From Spironucleus salmonicida (lineage: Eukaryota; Fornicata; Diplomonadida; Hexamitidae): a stretch of DNA of 64,000 nucleotides. The translations under genes were made by a program, and so were the position numbers. Shown one piece after another: positions 29,919 through 43,043 of this stretch; within the stretch, counting starts at the first letter, position 1; the number at the start of each line of letters is the position of its first letter. The DNA lies in assembly GCA_000497125.2 (NCBI GenBank), contig CM035323.1:814001-878000 (forward strand), in the 5' to 3' direction. The notes under the pieces were generated by a model. That model was not told the origin of the DNA. It searched no databases and saw nothing but the letters and a program-made list of their open reading frames with translations.

Positions 29919-30371
29919 ATGAACGCCAGCACCGGCACCCCGAGGCTCTCCATCCCGTCGAGGATCCCGGCCTTCTGGAGCACTGAGCAGCTCGTGGAGC
30001 TCAATGGCTCGCTCGAGGCCCAGAACAGGCTCCTCGAGGCCAGGCTCGCCGACCTCCACGCCGGCCAGGGCCCCTCCGCAGAGAAAGCGTAGAGCGACTT
30101 AAAGCACATTTCACTTCTAATCTCGAAACTTCTAGCGGAGAATAAGGATATTCAAAGTTCATTACAGAGATCCACTACTTGTAATTCGTCGACTGAGACA
30201 CAGTATTTTGACGAAATAGCTTAGTAGGTCGTGGATGAAAAACTTGAATAACTAGAAGCGTAAAATCTGATGTATTACTTTTAACAATAAAGCGATAATC
30301 GTAGAGTTTAAAAATATGTTGATTAATAGAAATAGTGTATTTAGCAGTTGCAACAGAAGCTTAATATATGA
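29919..30371 (+). CDS. Coiled-coil protein, 150 aa (arm B' paralogue)
   Basis: MNASTGTPRLSIPSRIPAFW start; the GC-rich half matches the arm B gene. Beyond 30143 it becomes AT-rich with many UAR Gln codons (EIAQQVVDEKLEQLEAQN; QQKQCIQQLQQKLNI end). Same length as its partner at 16100-16552, and ungapped alignment of the divergent halves gives about one third identity. Ends ATATGA. Confidence 0.85.
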
Positions 30372-30797
30372 CCTAAGTTTTGTTAAAAGTGATATGTATT
30401 AAATTATATATTACTAGAGTTTAAAAATATAAGTATAAAGTATACTCATGTTTCCATGTTTGTCTTGATACATAGTTGGTTCTGTTGATAAAAATAAAAT
30501 TTGATTATGATTCTTATTAGAAAATATGACTTTTAGAAATTGAATTAATACGAAGTTATGTTTCAAATTTCTTATTTTAGCGCTAATATGTCAAATAGAT
30601 TATTACCAATATAGTAGGACCGTATTAAAGTCACTATAAAATCGGTTTTTGTAAATACAAAATTATATATTATGTATAATTTTACTATTATTTCTCAAAA
30701 ATTAAACAAGATTAGTAATATTATATGACTTTATAAAAAATTATTTATATAAACTCCTTTCCTATACCGCCCCTTTCCATAAATTCCATTTTTTTAA
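30372..30797. other. AT-rich intergenic stretch
   Basis: About 425 bp. No convincing frame, RNA or repeat seen. TATTATAT-like tracts near 30660-30680 may belong to a promoter of the downstream gene. Confidence 0.5.
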
Positions 30798-31301
30798 ATG
30801 ATTAAATCTAAGCTCACTGCGTAAGAAATAGAGATGTATTTGTTATCTTTACGTAATTACTTTTAAAAGTAACATAGCTTATCATATCTACCAACTGATA
30901 CTGAAGCATATAAGCTTTATCGGTCTTCCCCTTCAAAAAGATTATGGGGAGATATTGCTTAAATGACAAACATAGATCGAACCAAAGTATATAAACATTA
31001 TTCATTCACTTATACAAGAAAGTTTCACCCTGATATTTCTGGAGAGATTCAAAATAGTTTAAATCTACTGATTGAAAATAATGGTAATATCACTCAATTT
31101 GAGAAATAGAATGATTTGCATCATGATGTATTGGACTAATATATAAGATACTACAAGAGAAAGCATAATAAATCTAGGACACCTCAAAATTCTCCAGTTT
31201 AATTAGCATTGAAAAATTGTAAATCTGAAGAGATGAGGGCATTGATTTTAGCGGTATATTAAATGGAAGAACCTGCATTATAGTAACTTCTATTAGAGTG
31301 A
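30798..31301 (+). CDS. Small protein with Myb/HTH-like motif, 167 aa
   Basis: LTAQEIEMYLLSLRNYFQ then SPSKRLWGDIAQMTNIDRTK followed by VYKHYSFTYTRKFHPDI. The W...I (x9-10) K.Y.HY...(Y/F)T.KF pattern is a helix-turn-helix-like domain I associate with expanded small DNA-binding families of diplomonads and other parasitic protists; that is recollection, not a search. A second helical half follows. Possible transcription factor. Ends GAGTGA. Confidence 0.55.
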
Positions 31302-31403
31302 TTTTGGTGTGTTTTACATACAAGTATAGTATTATTATATCTGCACATTTTAGTGCATAAAAAGATAACAAATTTGTCATTATAAGATGAATAAAACATA
31401 TTC

Positions 31404-34400
31404 TCACTCTTTTTGAGTCATAACTTCCTTTTCTGTATATTATAAATAATTAGTACTCGATATCATGGCTGCTAAAAACTTTTTTTATTATAATAAGATA
31501 AGTACACTATTTCGCATTTCTTCTAACATATTACTTTACAATTTGTTATGTATTATAATCTAATCTGCTTGATTTAGTCTATTTTTAATCTCTCTTATTA
31601 GTGAATCTGAATGATTAACTGATTGGAATGTCTCAAAAATTTGACAAAACATCTGCATATTAATGTCTCTACCATTTGTTAGGATTTCAATTAAATTTAT
31701 AGTCACCTAAGGGAAAATTTTACTTAATATTTAATGTGCTAGGTTAATGGAAATATTATCCTGATTCGTAGAATTTTTAAATAATTTAATTATTTGTTAA
31801 GAACTAGATGTTCGTTTTTCGGAAAAATATGCTACAAGTATTAAAAGCGAGAAATGAATAGAATTTGTAGACTTTGATGAAAACACTGAGAATGACTTTT
31901 AATCATTAATAAATAATTATTTTGATTTTTGGATTATTTAATGCTTATCCAATACCTATGGTTTTGTTGCTTGCATAAGTGTTAACGTGGCAGGGTTAAT
32001 ATTATCTAAATCATACAGGTTTCTACAATATTTATAGTAAATAAGAGTATCAATATCTAATATATTAGCTAAAAATAATCTGAATATTTCTATTTCATGA
32101 TAATAGTTTGACTATTATTAGATCCAATAACTTGTATTAACAATGATTAACCAAAGGAAACGACTGGCAAGTTTTTTAATTCCAAATTTATCTAGTATGT
32201 ATTTTGCTAAAAATTTAGAGAATGTAAAATCTGAATTTTTCTAGTTCAAGTTATATATAATATGGTAATCTAGTTCAAAAAACATTTATCGTATGAATTT
32301 TATAATCCACTATTCTGGTTTAATTTAAATATCTGGCGGAAGCTAAACAAACGAAACATTTTTATCCGAATCAAACTGTAAAACTTTAGTCATCTGCTTC
32401 TAGGCACATAAATTTAAATCGATTATTTCTTTAAGTGAATCAAATTTACAAATATATGTAACTGAATCATTAATATCTAATTTTTAGATTGTGCGCACTT
32501 ACTCAAAACTAAGCTAAGAAATGGTAATGTTAGCGGTAATAAGATTTTAAATATTATTATCCATTATCATAGAATCAAAAGATGAAATGATCTATAAATT
32601 TTTAATAACTTTTGACAACGTAAAAATATTCTTCATTATTTATTCCTTAAACATAGAAGTTTATTATAGTAATTTAATTTATTTTTAGTTTTATTGATAA
32701 GTTTAATTTTAAACAAACATATCCATTTGGTTACTCATCATCTTAACTGCCTCTGTGCCTTCATATCTATCAACTCTTTATTTTTATGAAGAAGCAATTT
32801 GATCATATTTAACTAATTTCTAAACTTCCCTTTATTTGTTTATTAATTTTTTCAACTACCGTCGATAATTTAGAGCTGCTTCATATGGTGATATAAATCT
32901 ATTATTTTCTAATTAATAAGTAGTAGGTTTAGGTGCTTTTTCAAGATTAATTTTAAATTAAATATTTTTATATTATTGTTTATCAAAAATTTGTTGTTTT
33001 AAATCTTATAATTATTTTTTAGAATAAGAAATCAAAACTGAGCAGTCTGGTTCAGCTTAGTCTGTAGTTTTATAGATATTTCTTTTCATATTATATTGCA
33101 GACTACGCTCGTAATCAAGTGACTGGGGTTTGTTTTATGCAATTAGTTATTCGTGTTCTAATAGCTTATTTGGAGATTAAGATTTTTTAATGACAAACTA
33201 AGGAGAATCTACGTCATAATATTTATTAGTATTTTATTGTCTTTAAATGTCTAATTCTTGAATTGCCTAAAGCTTTATTTCATAATCCTATTCTAAAAAT
33301 TTTTTCTCTTAGTCCCTTTCTAGCTTAACCTTTTCTGCTTCTTTTTATAATTTAAGTTCAAATTCTTAATATGCTATATCTTGCTTATTTTTAATAACGT
33401 CCTATTACTATTTCTTTAACTTTATAATATCGATTATAGGCTTTTTAGTGATTTAGTTATCTTTTTGATAATCTTTAATTAATTATTATTTCTATAATGC
33501 TTCTTATTACACTTTTTCTATTTTTAGCTCAATTGAACTCTTCTCAGTTCTAATTTTCTATTCCAACGGTTTAACATATTGAGGCGTAACAGGTTTTATA
33601 TCTTAAACATCATAATCAGCAGACTCAAACTCAATCTATTCTTCAAATTCTACGTTGGTATCCATAAAATGATCAGTATTAATAAATATTTCAGTTTCTA
33701 TACTGGGCAATCTTTATTTTATACCAGCTTTAATTTACTACTCGATTTTTGCTCTTTATGTATCAATTGGATCTTAGTTTGGAAATAGTTATGTTGCATT
33801 TAATTTAACAACGGTTATATCATCTAATTTATCTTACTTTTATAGTAAAAGTTTTGCATCTAAATTATCAAACTATGGTTTATTAATTTATATTAATAGA
33901 CCTTTGATACTTTTTTCTTCTTCTTATAGTGATACTTACTACTATACTGCTGAAGACTAGAAATTAGGAGAAGAATCTTGCAATCGTGATGAAGATTTTA
34001 ATAGTTTTGATACCTTTTTGGATAACTTAGCTTATAGTTAGAATGGGTCAACATATTAAGTTTCGATATTAACACCTTATATACTGACTTGAATTCCTGA
34101 AGATTTTACTTCTGAAAATATTTATTATTTATATGGTTCATATTAAAGATTACCAGGCTAATTATTATTTTAAAGTTTCAATCGTTCTATTTCTTATTTC
34201 AATTTATCTTATTCATTCTTTTATTTTATAAAAGATTACATTAAGGAATTCTTCAGATTATTCGATGAGTTAGTATTAGTAAGTACTGCCTGTTCATCAA
34301 TTTTTTCTCCTCTAAGTTCATATTACAACACATCTTCTTCTTAAATATTAAGTTCATCTAATAATTATTATTAACATCTAACACATAATTATGTTACAAT

Positions 34401-37391
34401 ATGCTCTGTATTTTCAGTATCAATAGGAATAAAAGTAGTTTGTTATTGTTCATCTTACTATTATTTTTGATTCATTTCTGATAATAATTCGCAGATATCT
34501 GTTTACACTTCTGTTGTTATGATTACAGGAGGTATTGAGGCTTACAATAATTAGCTAGGATCTTTTTTAGCAATAGCTAAAATTAAATTTCGCATCTCAT
34601 AAGGACAACTATCAATATTAAATTAAGACGTTGCAGGCTTCTAACTATAACTATTTGATTAATTTTTATCGTTTCTAGACTTAGTTATAGGAGTATTTGT
34701 TTTAGATAGTGGTTTATTAATATTTAAGTTCGACGTAGAAGTATTAGAATTGAGTTTATTAGAATTACTATATGAACTATTTTATTAGTCAGTTTATTAA
34801 CTATTAGCTACATCTTAAGATAAGTGTTGTTATTATTCATTAAGTTAAATAATAAGTAAAACTGGTTCCGTTTATACTTCAGTATTACTGAACACCCCAA
34901 TAAAATTTTCTAAATTAAGTATATTATCAGGATCTTTGCTATCATTATTAATAAATGACATTTATTAACTATCAATAACTGGTCTATCACCTAATGACGT
35001 TGCTAAATCGCCAGCTTGATTTTGATGCAGTGATGATTGTGATTATGAAATAGAACCAGATCTACCTACAGATATATTGATTCTATCTTAGATAATTATA
35101 CCAGTATTAATTTGAACTCCAAAGTCAACTCCTTAAACTTAGCTAGTATTAATCTATGAGTTAGACTAATTTTTAGTTAAATTTGTGCTAGAATTCTTAC
35201 CAGATTTATTATCTTTTAGTTATGGTGGCAGGCCTTATTTTTTACCACTTTTTAATGTCGTATCTTTTGTAGACTATTTTGCTGACACATTTTCTAGGAT
35301 ATTTTAAGGCTAATTCTAAATTATTAATTCACACTAAATAGTAGCATCAGTATATGTTACAACTTATTTAGAATTTGCAATATGTTCCACTGTATCCATG
35401 TTCCTTGAGGTTGACAGTCTATTAGTTTTAATTTTATTAGAAGAAGATCTAGTAGTCATAATTTCTGGGGATGTCCTAAGATCAGGCAAAAGAGATTTTG
35501 TAAAATTTTCAAGGTTGATTCTATCAATATCTGGTATATCCTCAAATGATGTAACTGTTTTAATTAATTATGAATTTGCTGCTTATAAAAGGTGTGATAC
35601 CAATTGTTTTCGATCTATATCTTATGATTCATCATTGGCTTTAAGTAATTCATCCTAAAATTGTTTTGCCACTGTTTTCATAGAATTTACAACATGAGTA
35701 TAAATGTTAAATTTGTTTTCATTCTTTTTCATCAACAATAAATTTTACTATTTAAGGTCGTTTATTAATAACAATAAATCCCCTTATGAATCTGAGCTCA
35801 TTTTCCTTGAATTGTGAATAAGTTAGTCTAAATCCATTACAGTTTTCTAAATTTAATCTTATTTAGCTTTCAATTTTTATAAATCAGTTTCCATCTTTAA
35901 TTATGTATACATATTTTTATATTTTTAATACTTTTATGCTAATAGTTAATCCCTAGCTTTTAAATCATTAAGAACATTAACTGATACATAATTTTCTTGT
36001 AAAGATTACTTAAGTTCAATAATCATTGGATTATTTGTAAACTTTGAAAATATTTAATCAAACTCCAAATTTTATGATTCAAATATTTGTTAAACTTATT
36101 CTTCTTCTTATTCTGATAATTCAGTAAGGTTAATTTATTTTTCTTATTTTCTAGCTATATCAAATAACTTACTGGGCTATTCTTCTAATTCTTAAAAATC
36201 TCCAATTTTGAAAAAATTATGATGATCATCATAGAATTATATAACTTAAACAGAAGCATTTCTTGATTATCCTTTAACATTATCTAATTACTACTATTAT
36301 TATTCTAAGCTCGATACAGAAGTATCTCTCTTCAAAAAAGACATTTATCGAGATAAGTTTGAAGAAGAGAATTGAGATTCATTAACTTATCTAGCTAATC
36401 CAGAATTTTTAGACTTCTACTACTGCAAAGTATAAATTTATTACTATTAAAATTAAATTTATCCATTTTATGAATTAAGTTAAGAATCCTTTTTAGAAAT
36501 ATTTAGTTATAAATCATTTATTTATAATTAAAGTTCTAAAATTTAGTTTTATAATACTTAAACTTATTCTATTCTTTTTGTATCCTGAGTTTTTCTTTTG
36601 TCAACTTCAACCTGGATCTAGTTTTCCAGAGAGAGGTGCATTTTTAAATTTTTTTAGATTGTTTCATTTAATTGAATTATCTTAATATCTCTTGACGAAA
36701 GTTCTGCATTTGCATTTTCTAGCTTACTTCTAATCATTGTCATATCTCCCACTAATTGGGTTTATCTCTGAGCAGATTTATTAAATTATTATTTGGAATG
36801 CTATGTATCTTATTAAATTTGTATCTTTTCTTATTAAAGCTTGTTTATCTAATCAACATAACCATTTTATTCTTTAAGTAAACTTTCATAGTCCAATTAA
36901 ACTTTATATAATTCATCTTCAGCAGATACAAGTCTAAATTTATATAAGTCAGATTCTGCTTTAAAAAACTCTTTCTTAGCTACAGCTTCTTCTAAATCAT
37001 TTTAAATAACTTTCATTTCCTCAGAGAGCGAAGATACATTATCTTTAAGCTAAATAATCTCTTTTGGCCTCAATTTATCATCAGTAACTAAAAAATCAAT
37101 AACCTAGGACACAATTAATGTTGCTTATGAGTCATACTATTCTAACGAGTTTAGAGCTTATGCTGCTGCATTAACATAAAGCTCTATACCAGATACACCC
37201 TCAGATTGCTATAAATTAAAGATATTATTTGATTATTCTAAAAATGTAAGGAATGTTTAGGTTTTGGTATCATTATGGAGTTTGTCAGAAAATAATTATC
37301 GATACTGAGATGATTATGTCCGGAGACTTCGCCCATCTTCAGCGCGAGACTGTAGCCTCGACACAGACTATGAATTTTACGTGATTTCCAT
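31404..37391 (-). CDS. Giant coiled-coil protein, 1995 aa (head-to-head paralogue 1)
   Basis: One minus-strand frame of 1996 codons, open throughout if UAR is Gln; TCA never occurs in frame on the plus strand. Order: disordered head; a conserved module near residues 45-105 (GIELYVNAAAQALNSLEQYD, VIDFLVTDDKLRPKE); a long coiled coil to about residue 400; Gln/Ser/Asn-rich middle; a motif FISPYEAALNYRRQLKK near 1500; a helical C-terminal module (QWIIKFIRQMFFELD; FLWLIIVNTSYW; YYKYCRNLYDLDNINP). All three modules recur in the gene at 37483. Structural, probably cytoskeletal or flagellar; family unknown. Ends GAGTGA. Confidence 0.85.
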
Positions 37392-37482
37392 TTTTATTAT
37401 GTGAATAATTATAGTATAATAGTTTGACAATACAATTATCAATTTATCATTTATTATCATTTAATACATCATATATGAAAAA
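37392..37482. promoter_or_regulatory. 91-bp divergent promoter region between giant paralogues
   Basis: Separates the two start codons. It contains several AT tracts (TATAGTATAATAG near 37411; CATTTATTATCATT near 37448) on both sides, consistent with a bidirectional promoter. Confidence 0.5.
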
Positions 37483-40400
37483 ATGCCAAATGAGGTACCT
37501 TCGCGTCTAACTTTACTATCAACCAAAATGAAACCATAACAACTCCAATATAAGTCACAAGTTATTTCTGATACAAATTTCATAGTGCATCATCACACTT
37601 TCTAAAAGTTTCTGGAAAATGACCATAACATCCAGAACCTATAACTTAAGTAGGCAGATGGCGCTCCAGATTTATATATTCGTGCAGCAATAGATGCTTT
37701 AAATTCGATCTAAAAAATCGATCCTACAGCATGCAAAGTTGTCAGATAAGTGCTCGACTTCTTCTTGACAGATTCGAAAATTAAGCCAAAGGAACTAGAT
37801 CAAGCGGTTGAGAATTTACAGCAACTACAATTGATCAAAACTGACTTAGAAAATGCACTTGAAGATGCTACCTACCAGTTAAATTTTGCGAAAGAAGAAA
37901 CAGACATATTCAAAACAAAACTCGTACAATCAGATGAAGACTTATCGCTTTATCAGTAGAAATGTCATAAACTTGATCGTGAATTAACAGAAGCAGAAAA
38001 ACGAATTGTTTACCTCGAAAATTTTTTGAAAACAGAAAGGAAAGACGGTGTGTTTAGCCGTTTGCGTAAAAATGAGGCTATGTATCGCCAGAACGATTTG
38101 ATTGCAAAGCAGATCGACTTGTAGACAGTTTTAGAAAAAGTTAAATTGAAACTGAAAAATGAGGAAACGAAAACGTAAGATTTAATTATAAAAAACCGCG
38201 ATTTGCTAATTGAAATGGATTTAATCGTTTAAGAAAATGAGAAAATTAAAGCTGATACTAAACATGTACTGATTATTAGCGAATAACAATGCAATAAACT
38301 AGAAAGTCAAAATGGAAAGTAAAAGTACAAAATTATGTAATTAAATAATGAAGTCTAGAGGATGGAAGAGGTTATTCGCAAATTTAAACATCAAAATTAA
38401 GTTTTATTTAATAGAATTAGCGCTGGATGTGAAAATTAGAATTACAAGATACTAAGCACTCACGCTAACAGCGGAGATAATCGTTTGAATTAGTTTGATA
38501 TTGAAGAAGATATGGTACAAATTGGTTGTCAAAACCAGTTCATTCAAACGTCGTATTTGCGTAAAAAAGTTAATAAGAATTTTGAGGATATTTTAGTCGA
38601 TCCAGAGTTGCTTGATGCTGGAGTATTCGCTGACTTATTGATCTAGGATCTTTCTGAGGTTTCAGAAGATGATTATTGCTAGATTTTGAAAATTATTGAA
38701 ACTGAGGTTCAGACATAACTGTAGAATTAAGAATAAGAATATTATGGAAAAGTTGATCTTGAACTGGTAAAATACTTAAAGAAATAGTAATATATTGAAG
38801 ATTTGACATTTTAGCAGATATTGGAGGAGTAGACTGATCGTACGGAAAAATCGGTAATATAAATTGTGGATTTTTTAAAAACCAAAGCTTGCTCAATTGC
38901 AAGAATAACCAGGCATGTTAATTTCGAAAAATCCTTAATTAAGAAGTATCGAAAGTATAAGTTTTAATATAATATGTAGTCGTTGTAAATTGAGTATTTG
39001 TAAAAGTAGGTTAAGTGCGAGGAGATTTAATAGGTTATTTTAAATTTAGATAAGATACTAAAGCATACATTAACACAGACAAAAGGATAACAGATCGAAG
39101 GAACGTATTTAGAAAATACATTATAATAGGTTGAAGATATGAAAAAAAACTTGTTTGGAAAATTATAAGAAGCGGATTAAAATGAATTATAATACATGAA
39201 GTTATTGACTTAAGCAAGAACAATTACTGGATAAATCTAATAAGTTATCGATGTTTCAAATAGTAAAACTAGTAGAAATATTTCTTAACTTGATATGAAT
39301 TAGTTTAGCTATAGTGAAACAATAACTGAGGACTCGTTTGATGGACCTAGGTCGATAATTTAAGTTACTAAAAAGCTTGGTATAGCTAAAAAATAATCAT
39401 ATAAGCCGGTTAAATTTTAGGATTTCATTAAGTAAGTATAACCAGATCTAGTGTTACTGAAGAAGAAAGTTGATGAAGGTTATAGTTTCTCAGATGATTA
39501 TGAAGAATTGATAACATAAGTTCCAAAGCTAAATTTAATGGGTCAGTCTTTGCAGAAATTACAAATATCTTCTTAAATTAAATTAAATTCATCTAGGGAA
39601 TCTATGACGTTGAATTCTAAAGCAATATTAGGATCTTCTGTTAAATAGAAATAAAGTTCACGTTGTAAAGAAAAATCTGGAGATCCATAATTATCCACTT
39701 AGGTAAAAAGTATAAAATTAGTTAATCAGGAAATTTAAACAATACAAGTAAGTATCTCTTAGTAAGTCAATAGTTATAACTAATCCAATAATAAATAACA
39801 AAATAGTGATTAGCTAAAATAGAAATAAAAACACTCTGCACCAGAATAATCTAAGAAACAAGTGGTTACTGATAAGTAAACAACATAGATAACATAAGAT
39901 TAGTAGCTTATTACAACTTAATTGGTTGGTAACAGACAAAAATAGTAAATTTAAGTAAAAAATTTAGAAGTACTATAAGAACCAGACTATATGGTATAAT
40001 AGTCAAATTATATAGAGTAATAATCGTTTGAACATATGTAAATAGCGATGACAGATTGTTCAACATAATTATTCATTGACATGTCTGACAAAGAAACTTA
40101 ATTTAATATTATATTAAAGAATCTAGATCATGAGAACACTCCTATAGTATTATTAGATTAATTACAATAAACCGATTAAATTATTTTAGTTAATCAAGAT
40201 ATTTAGGTAATTGAAGAAACATTTGAGTAGAATATTATAACAAGCGAAGAAACACAGGTAGTTGATCAATTTATTAGCGAAGTCAATTAAGATAATATAA
40301 TATCTATTGGTGTGTAAATATCTCAAAAATGTTAAATGTGTAAGTAATATATTATCAAATAGTAAGAATCATTAAATTTAATCAATAATAAATAACATGT

Positions 40401-42906
40401 TATTAATAAACTACTGGAAAAAGCCGATCACGAAAAACCCGAATTAGCAACAAGATCAACAAGTCCTTTACTTTTATCATAAGAGCATGTTGAGTATAGT
40501 TAGTTTAGTTCATAGTATGATTCTTTTAAGAAAACCTAGTCATAGAAGTATTTACCTCATTTTAACGAAGAATAATTTGGTATAAGAAAATAAATTATGA
40601 GAAATGTACAGAAAAATACACTCACGTACTTAGATAGTGTAAATCAGACAGCAAATTTGCATACTATTTTGGAAATAGGACATAAAATTATAAGAAATAA
40701 TCACTAAATTTAAATCAAACTTAAAGAAAAAGAAATGGTTGAAGAACTAGAATAGTGCAATAAGATTGACGATTTGTCTCATTAAATTATTGATGAAAGG
40801 TTAAAATTAAAAGAAAAAATCGAGGATAATAACATTGGAGTCGCATAGTTTATTAAACTTGAGGTAGAGAAAGCAACAGAGGAGTTACAATCATTAGTTT
40901 TGGAAAGTCTTATTAATAAAGAAAATTCATAAGAGACATCGTCTTTTAATTTATAAAATTAGTCAAAATCCAGGATGAATTTTTCTGAAATATATTAACA
41001 ATCCAAATAATAAAACTAATATAAAGCTTTGTATCCCAATTAAATTTTATAGGAAGGAGTTCATTTTTATGAGTGTGACTAGGTTTCATCATCAGATGTA
41101 TTAATTAAAGATCTTTCAGATGAAATTGATCTAGAGTAAAATGATTAGCATGGTACACACGGTAATGAAGAGAAAAAAGATTATACAAAAAAGTTCATGA
41201 GTACTTTACGAAAATAAAATAAATAAAAATAAAATAATAGCTGTATGATTAATGAAACGATTGAAAAAGATGATTTATTGAAGGAAGTTAAGAAATATTA
41301 TTCACAGTCTGTCGCAAAGCTCGAGAAATATTAATAGAATGATACATAGGCATTAAGTGTTTAACGTAAAAATATAGAATCATTACTAAAACACATCAAT
41401 ATGCAAGATTTAATTAATATTTCTTAGATAATTATAACATAAAGTAAATAAAAGTAACGTTAAAGTATTTTATAGTAAAAAAATGTATAACTAACTACGT
41501 AAAGCTATGAAGTTGCAGGAAATAAGTTCATTAGCCCATATAAGGCAGCATTAGTGTTTAGAAGATAAGCTGTTTCGCGAAAATCTAGTACTGCTCTCAG
41601 CTACTGCTAATAATCTGAAATTATTAATTAAGAGTACAATGGGCCATAGGTAATAAATGTAGAATGCCCTTAAGAATTAATGATAAATATAGATTATGTG
41701 AATATATATGATAAAATATATTAAAAATAAAAATTACCTACGATAATAACTTAGCGATTAGGTATTTCAACTCTAAAGTATAGTAATTTACTTGAGATTA
41801 AGACAATTCCACAAGAAAAAAATAACGTATATTGGGTTGGCATGCCTTATTGGGGCATCGATATTATTAATAAAATGAAAAATTTATTTAGATTCTTAAC
41901 CTAAAAAGTGTATCACCCAAATGATCAAGCCAATTCAAATATGTAATTAAAATACACAGACTATATATAAATTCCTCCTGATATTTAGTTAAAAAATATA
42001 TATTGGTTGATAAAATTCATTAGGTAATTTTATTATGAGGTGGATTCAATGTATGTAATGAAGATTATATAAAAAGATTAAAAAACAACATTTTTCGATG
42101 TATTAATTTAATTTATTAGCGAGAAATATGGAATTAAAGAATTAACATCACGGTTTATTTGGCAATTATTAGTAAACATTATATTTTAGTACTAACAAGA
42201 TGATATAGACGAAGGACATAAGTCTGAAATCTTTTTCTTTGTACTTTAAATTTCAAATATTATCAAAGTTGATTAGTATGTTTTCTATAAATTTTGTAGA
42301 GCCCTATTTAGTTTAGATATTAGTAATCCTATGACATCTTAATTCTAGGAATTAGTTAAAACACATTCATGTAAGAGGTAGGAAATGATAGATAAATCAA
42401 AACAGATCTTTTAAAATGATATTGCTGCTCATTAGTTATTCTCAAAATAGATTTCATGCAACGTTGAAGAAGCAATTACGTTTTTAGTTTTGTATAATAT
42501 TTCTGAGCTAGTAAAATAGCAAGATTCCATCAAAAATATATTCCAATAATTTTAAGAGAATAACTTTATTAATTAAATAAAAGCATTTAATATTTTAAAG
42601 AAAATAAATCCTTATTTAACAATGAATTCATTAAAAGAATTAGTAAATGAATAAGAATTTAGTTAAGAATTATTTATTAACATTTATCTTAACCTAGTAA
42701 CACAGCCATAAGATTCTGTAATCAAATAATGCAAACACTTAATTAAAATGGTAGATAATATAGTCACTGAAAACAATATTGAAAATATAGATGACCAAAG
42801 GAATACTGTTTTATTCTGGTTTTCAACATAGAAATATGTGAAAGCGCTAATATTAGCCAAGTTGTTACTAAAAGACGTTTAGTAACTCGCACTTTAAAAA
42901 TAGTGA
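37483..42906 (+). CDS. Giant coiled-coil protein, 1807 aa (head-to-head paralogue 2)
   Basis: One frame of 1808 codons. N-terminal module PDLYIRAAIDALNSIQKID and VLDFFLTDSKIKPKE match paralogue 1. A coiled coil runs from about residue 95 to 300, then a very Gln/Ser/Asn-rich region with hundreds of UAR codons. FISPYKAALVFRRQAVSRK and the C-terminal module (YWLIKFIRQFYYEVD; RFIWQLLVNIIFQY; FYKFCRALFSLDISNP) follow, again parallel to paralogue 1. The middle is diverged in sequence and length. Ends TAGTGA (Gln then stop). Confidence 0.87.
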
Positions 42907-43043
42907 GTTTAGGTTTATTTTTTAAGATAACTTATTTATTCTATAATCTTTGTTAATATATCTTATTATATAACTTTTTTCAATTTATTATTATATTATT
43001 ATACAGATAATAGAAGCTTACTACACTTCCGCAAATTCCTAAG

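Larger units (their letters stand above)
28278..30143. repeat. GC-rich inverted repeat arm B'
   Basis: 1866-bp inverted copy of 16328-18193. The spacer between the arms is 10.1 kb of AT-rich, gene-dense DNA. Both copies carry the same four genes in mirrored order. Confidence 0.96.

Noticed and set aside
16328-30143. Arms B/B' as terminal inverted repeats of a transposon
   Set aside because: No transposase, integrase or polymerase in the spacer; arms carry ordinary-looking genes and end inside a gene whose two 3' parts are homologous.
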